This document shows, piece after piece, positions 59,513-64,000 of a DNA stretch of 64,000 bases. The notes beneath the pieces were generated by a model. The model saw nothing but the letters and a program-made list of their open reading frames with translations. It searched no databases and was not told the DNA's origin. Both the position numbers and the translations under genes were made by a program. Positions within the stretch are counted from its first letter, which is position 1; each line of letters starts with the position of its first letter. The stretch is from Stictocephala bisonia (Eukaryota; Arthropoda; Insecta; Hemiptera; Membracidae), in assembly GCA_035578905.1 (NCBI GenBank), contig JAQJVL010002518.1, positions 1-64,000 on the forward strand, in the 5' to 3' direction.

Positions 59513-60214
59513 TTGGCTTGAGTTAGCAAAATATATTCACGATCAACTCATACTAACTTAACTAAACACCCTAATTTGTCAAATATCTCAGTTGTTATTC
59601 ATCTGCTGGATAATATGACGTCATACTCATTTTCCGAAAAATTGTCTACAGTATTAAATGATAAATAAATATTTATATAATTTAAACATAAAAATACTAA
59701 TATACTGTACAAGGAAATGTGTACCTCCACAGTGTGTGAATTTTTTTAACTACTATCTAAAAATCTTAAGTACCCATTTAAGGTGACATTTTACCTTAAT
59801 ATGAGTAATTTGGCCTTTAATGAGATAGTTTACATTTTTACAGTTATTATCAAAGCGTTTTACACTCAGTTATAAGTTGAAAACATGTCCATAATTTATT
59901 ACATTTTGGATATAAATGTTTTATGGAGATTCGGTAAAAAATATAAATAAATAATTATTAAACATTTTCTCACTGGTATTTTACAAATAAAGTTTTATTA
60001 ATCAAACTCTGGCAAAGGCTTAGTAATAAAGAAGTTTAAAACAGAAGTTCAAAATCTAGTTAGGGAGCTTGACCGCAAGCCAGCTGGTTATAACGTGGTT
60101 GGGTTGCTTACATTCTCTCCCTCAGGTCAGACAACCGAATATTGAATTAGTGAACTCCTAAATGTTCATATAATCAAACTACTATTAGAATATTAAATAG
60201 TTATTCAGGGTGGG

Positions 60215-60657
60215 AAAAAATATGGAAACGCTTTCACAACTTTTATATAACTTCACTGGTAAAAGTTACATCTTGTACATCATCATGGTTACAAAGAACA
60301 CACTTTTTAATGCCACTAGCGAAATTTTATTTTTTCATGGGGACGGCCCAAGTGGAGTTGAACGAAAATCTTTAATGTAAGCCTAGGTCGAGTCTAGTAT
60401 CAAATTAAAGGTCTATTCAATATAAAATAATTACCACAAACCGGAATTCAAAAGGTATATCATTTCTAGAGTAGCGGTAATTTGAATGTCAAAGTAACTT
60501 ATTTGAACAATTTTATTTATCCAATATTTAAGTATTTGAAGTAAATTATTCTGATTAAAAACTATACTTTATGAACACAATCACTCAAAAAAGTGAAATT
60601 ATCAAATTATCTATTTAAAAAAAACAAAGGGGTTGTGAAAGCGTTTCCATATTTTTT
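60215..60657. mobile_element. MITE-like element with perfect 26-bp inverted ends (right copy)
   Basis: The left end (60215-60240) starts AAAAAATATGGAAACGCTTT. The right end (60632-60657) is its perfect inverse. The partner copy is at 9309-9748. There is no open frame inside. Confidence 0.65.
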
Positions 60658-61443
60658 ACGCTTTCTTTTTCTTTTAGTTGTTGAGAAAAGATAACTGAGT
60701 ACCAAGTTTGTCAATTAGCTGAAAATCAGACCAATACTACGTGGTTTGGATTAACAAAAAGTGGTAGTGCCCTGACTGTTGGCCTATTAATAATTGGTTC
60801 TTTCTGAGCATATGTCAAAACCAGTTAGTAACCAGACTGGTTACTCATATAATCAATTATACTGCCGTTAAGTACGCACAAAGCTCTGTGGGGTCATATC
60901 TGAAGATAACAATCTAAGAGTACTTTAGAAGTAGGTGTTCTATCACTACTTGCAATGTAGAAACTTTTAAGAGTCTAATTAATATAACCACCACAAAAAT
61001 AAAATGTTCTCTTTTCATCAGGTCCACAATAAAAAATAAATCTAGAAAAAGGGCCACCTCATTGCCATAATGTATTTAATTACAATTATTTAAACACTTG
61101 ATGTTCACTTATTAAGGTCACCATTGATACAACAGTTTTAAATAAATTGTTCTTTTCACCTGTATTCTATGCTAAGGTATACACAATATAAAATACTTTG
61201 TTCCATAGATGAAAAACAATACCTGAAGTATTATTAGTAGGGATGGTCGTTTGAAGACTAAATTAATAATATTTTGTGTTTAATTTGTTTTTTCTTTAGA
61301 CGTACAAATATATGTTTATTTTGTTTCTTATTATTGCCAAATTATTATTACCTAAATATTCAAGTTCAAGAAAAGTCATTTACACAACGCGTTTCATGAA
61401 TTGATTTTTAAAATTCTTTTTATTCTGAACTATTTAATTTTTT

Positions 61444-61997
61444 TTTTCAAACAAAAAAGCACATTTTCAAAGTAACTATTATATTAATGTATTATGTTGT
61501 TTTCTATTCCAATTTATCTTATTGCTATTAAATAAGATACTCTAACAATATGGGATTTGTTTGTACAATGTTTTAATTCACTCAAAACATTTTTATATGC
61601 TTGTGGTTTTATATAAAAATAATTAGTTAATAAAATTAAAACTACTATTCAAGCGGAATGTTTTACATACAGTTCTACAGAAATATTCAACGTGTCTAGG
61701 AGGGTCAAGTGGCTGACTTTGAGAGTTCCTGATACATTCCTGGCAACTAAAAATAATTAGTTGCCAGGAATGTATCAGGACCTCTCAACAGTCTAACATC
61801 AGGACAGCTCTAACAGTTAACACTTTAGAAACAAACTTAACTGTTAAACATCATCACTTTTTATCAAAATAAAAGTACTTTTATCCGTTATTTTATATTT
61901 TAATGTTCAATATAAATGTTATCAAAATTTTATTAAAAATTGTAGAAAGTAAACTGAGACTCATTTATTATTTTGAAAACTTCCTTAATCTCGTCAC
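61444..61997. other. Intergenic sequence with a long hairpin
   Basis: Arms of 30 bp (61721-61750 and 61757-61786) are inverse with one mismatch and a 6-base loop; they begin GAGAGTTCCTGATACATTCC. A second, smaller inverted pair AACAGTTAA/TTAACTGTT follows at about 61817-61850. Confidence 0.85.
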
Positions 61998-62735
61998 AGT
62001 AAAAATATGTATACATCCATAGATATACTACAAGTAATGTCTAAATATGTTTACATCCATAGATATACTAGAAGTAATATCTAAATATGTTTACATCCAT
62101 AGATATACTACAAGTAATATCTAAATATGTTTACATCCATAGATATACTACAAGTAATATCTAAATATGTATACATCCATAGATATAATACAAGTAATAT
62201 CCAAATATGTATACATCCATATATATACTACAAGTAATATCTAAATATGTTTACATCATAGATATACTATAAGTAATATCTAAATATGTTTACATCCATA
62301 GATATACTACAAGTAATATCTAAATATGTATACATCCATAGATATACTACAAGTAATATCTAAATATGTATACATCCATATATATATACTACAAGTAATA
62401 TCTAAATATGTATACATCCATAGATATACTACAAGTATTATCTAAATATGTATACATCCATAGATATACTACAAGTAATATCTAAATATGTTTACATCCA
62501 TAGATATACTACAAGTAATATCTAAATATGTTTACATCCATAGATATACTACAAGTAATATCTAAATATGTTTACATCCATAGATATACTACAAGTAATA
62601 TCTAAATATTTTTACTTCCATAGATATACTACAAGTAATATCTAAATATGTTCACATCCATAGATATACTACAAGTAATATCTAAATATGTATACATCCA
62701 TAGATATACTACAAATAATATCTAAATATGATTGT
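61998..62735. repeat. 40-bp tandem repeat, about 18 copies
   Basis: The unit combines TATGTTTACATCCATAGATA and TACTACAAGTAATATCTAAA. Copies vary mainly at TTTACAT/TATACAT. There are no spacers of differing sequence between units, so this is a satellite and not a CRISPR-like array. Confidence 0.95.
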
Positions 62736-63379
62736 TGTTAAATTATGGTTGTAAAATCCAAACCTATAAGTATCGACAATATTATAAAACTTAATATTAT
62801 AAGTTTTACCGTTAGCCTATTAAAAATATACTGTATACATTTTCAGTTATAATCTTATGACAGTCTTTAATTAAAAGTATAACTACTAATTCACAATTTA
62901 AGCTTGTTCAATGCTATTTACATATTCTTTGGAAGGTAAGAATCCCCAATTTAAGGGTCATTTTTTGTTTAAAAGTTAACTATTATAATATTTTAACGTC
63001 CTATTTGATGAAGTAAAAATATTTGGTTTCAATATTTTTACTTATGTTACTTGTACGTAGATAATCTATAATACGCGTCCATATTCTGTGCATAGTTACA
63101 AAAACTAAAATTACAAAAATACAGACCCTATATGTAGAAGTCAATGACCTTATTTTAATCCCTTGCAATTCAGGTGGAAATATGAAAATATTGGGATCAT
63201 GCAAAATCTATGAATATTGAAGTTTAATAACACTGACTGATTGATCGCAGTTTCTCAACAGTTATAATTGTTTAACCATAACATTTGGCGATAATAGGGT
63301 TAAACTCACAAGGATCTAACAAAATACATCAAAGACACTTCTTAGGAACATTTTGGGAAGCCCGTATGATTTTTGGTAA
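62736..63379. other. AT-rich sequence without recognisable gene
   Basis: Nothing was recognised. The end near 63300-63379 may be the worn C-terminal continuation of the integrase relic that follows. Confidence 0.5.
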
Positions 63380-63725
63380 AGATGAGTCGATATGCTATTA
63401 CCATTATCAAGTATTCTTCACCAACAAAGTATCACCATTACCACTCTTTCTGTAATCTCAGGAAATGTTTTAGACATATACTGTGTTCCGTTATCAGATA
63501 TTATCAGTCTTTTGGGACCCTATTTACTTAATGGTGATACTATAAATTTGATAGTAATAGGCTACTATTATTTATCCAATAGTTCTAATTTGGTGGAAAT
63601 CGTAAGCTCAATCTTAGGATTTTTTGTCATAGCACCAACTTCCACTAATCAGTCTCGATTACAAAATGGTCCAGCTAAGTTAATTTGGATTCTCTTACAA
63701 GCCTTTGTATAGCAAACTGATATTG
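63380..63725 (-). pseudogene. Gypsy-type integrase core, heavily decayed
   Basis: On the minus strand, KRIQINLAGPF (near 63695) matches the start of the integrase core around its first catalytic Asp (consensus RIHIDFAGPF), here Asn in place of Asp. VEVGAMTKNPKIELTIST and then RLIISDNGTQYMS (near 63495) follow, with the second catalytic Asp in SDNGTQ. Several stops interrupt it and the Glu region is not clear. It is related to K02A2.6-like retroelement integrases and differs from the LTR element in intron 1. Confidence 0.75.
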
Positions 63726-64000
63726 CCACATGTCTAAGATATGATGGATGAATCTGTGACATTCTAATGTAATATTAATTACTTAATATTTAATTCATAT
63801 TACTTAATTATAAATCATTTAATATTATAATGACTAAACTTTTACAAGTATTGAGTAGCTAGAACCTGACTCCTGGAGTAGTATGTGTTACTATTTTTTT
63901 ATTCTGCCCTATTTAATTTTTACATGAATGATAATTCTGCCCTTGGTAAATAAACAGTGTATGTGTCACAAGATAAAACAACCAAACAAGATACGTTAGA

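Larger units (their letters stand above)
53107..61443 (+). repeat. Segmental duplication, right copy (direct orientation)
   Basis: It is collinear with 2761-10543. It is longer mainly because of a 576-bp LINE fragment (57816-58391) absent from the left copy, and it has shorter TTAGG arrays. It has no convincing gene. The two copies enclose about 42.6 kb that contain the entire serine protease homologue gene. Confidence 0.93.

Noticed and set aside
61998..62735. CRISPR-like regular repeats
   Set aside because: There are no variable spacers, the 40-bp unit repeats without interruption, and the context is a eukaryotic genome. It is a satellite.
63392..63712. 106-codon plus-strand frame
   Set aside because: It is the opposite strand of a decayed integrase; motifs are on the minus strand.

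Overview
The window looks like a non-dipteran insect nuclear genome. It is AT-rich, has long introns and many decayed retroelements. It also carries arrays built on the pentamer TTAGG, the ancestral insect telomere motif, which flies lack. A hemipteroid insect is plausible, but this rests on general character and not on a diagnostic gene.

Only one intact host gene is supported. It is a six-exon, minus-strand gene running from 42753 to 16918 that encodes a secreted 274-residue trypsin-fold protein. Catalytic His is Asp and catalytic Ser is Leu, while the buried Asp and all three core disulphides remain, so it should be an inactive serine protease homologue. A TATA box with an arthropod initiator sits just upstream, and overlapping poly(A) signals lie 85 bp after the stop.

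Most of the gene is intron filled with mobile DNA. Intron 1 holds an 11.75 kb Ty3/gypsy-type LTR element (29391-41137) with broken gag and pol, a relic of an env-like frame and a G-quadruplex-rich inverted minisatellite. Intron 2 holds a LINE 3' fragment. Intron 4 holds a 104-105 bp minisatellite, apparently grown from the body of a tRNA-derived SINE. That array is interrupted by a 6.4 kb non-LTR retrotransposon whose first reading frame joins a coiled coil, a Ulp1-like cysteine protease, an SGNH esterase-like domain and a macro (ADP-ribose-binding) domain ahead of the usual endonuclease and reverse transcriptase. This combination is the most unusual content of the window.

Outside the gene, from left to right, there is a 1.9 kb 16-bp minisatellite (779-2722), the first copy of a direct segmental duplication of about 8 kb (2761-10543), and then gene-poor sequence up to the gene. 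Beyond the gene come an RNase H-bearing LINE 3' end flanked by 190-bp direct repeats (43346-44867), other LINE and SINE pieces, a small local duplication with an unidentified coding-like frame (50187-50810), the second copy of the large duplication (53107-61443), a 40-bp satellite (61998-62735) and a decayed integrase on the minus strand (63380-63725). Both copies of the large duplication carry TTAGG arrays and a MITE-like element.

Boundaries were read by eye and repeat divergences were counted by hand. Family names come from motif recognition, not from database searches.
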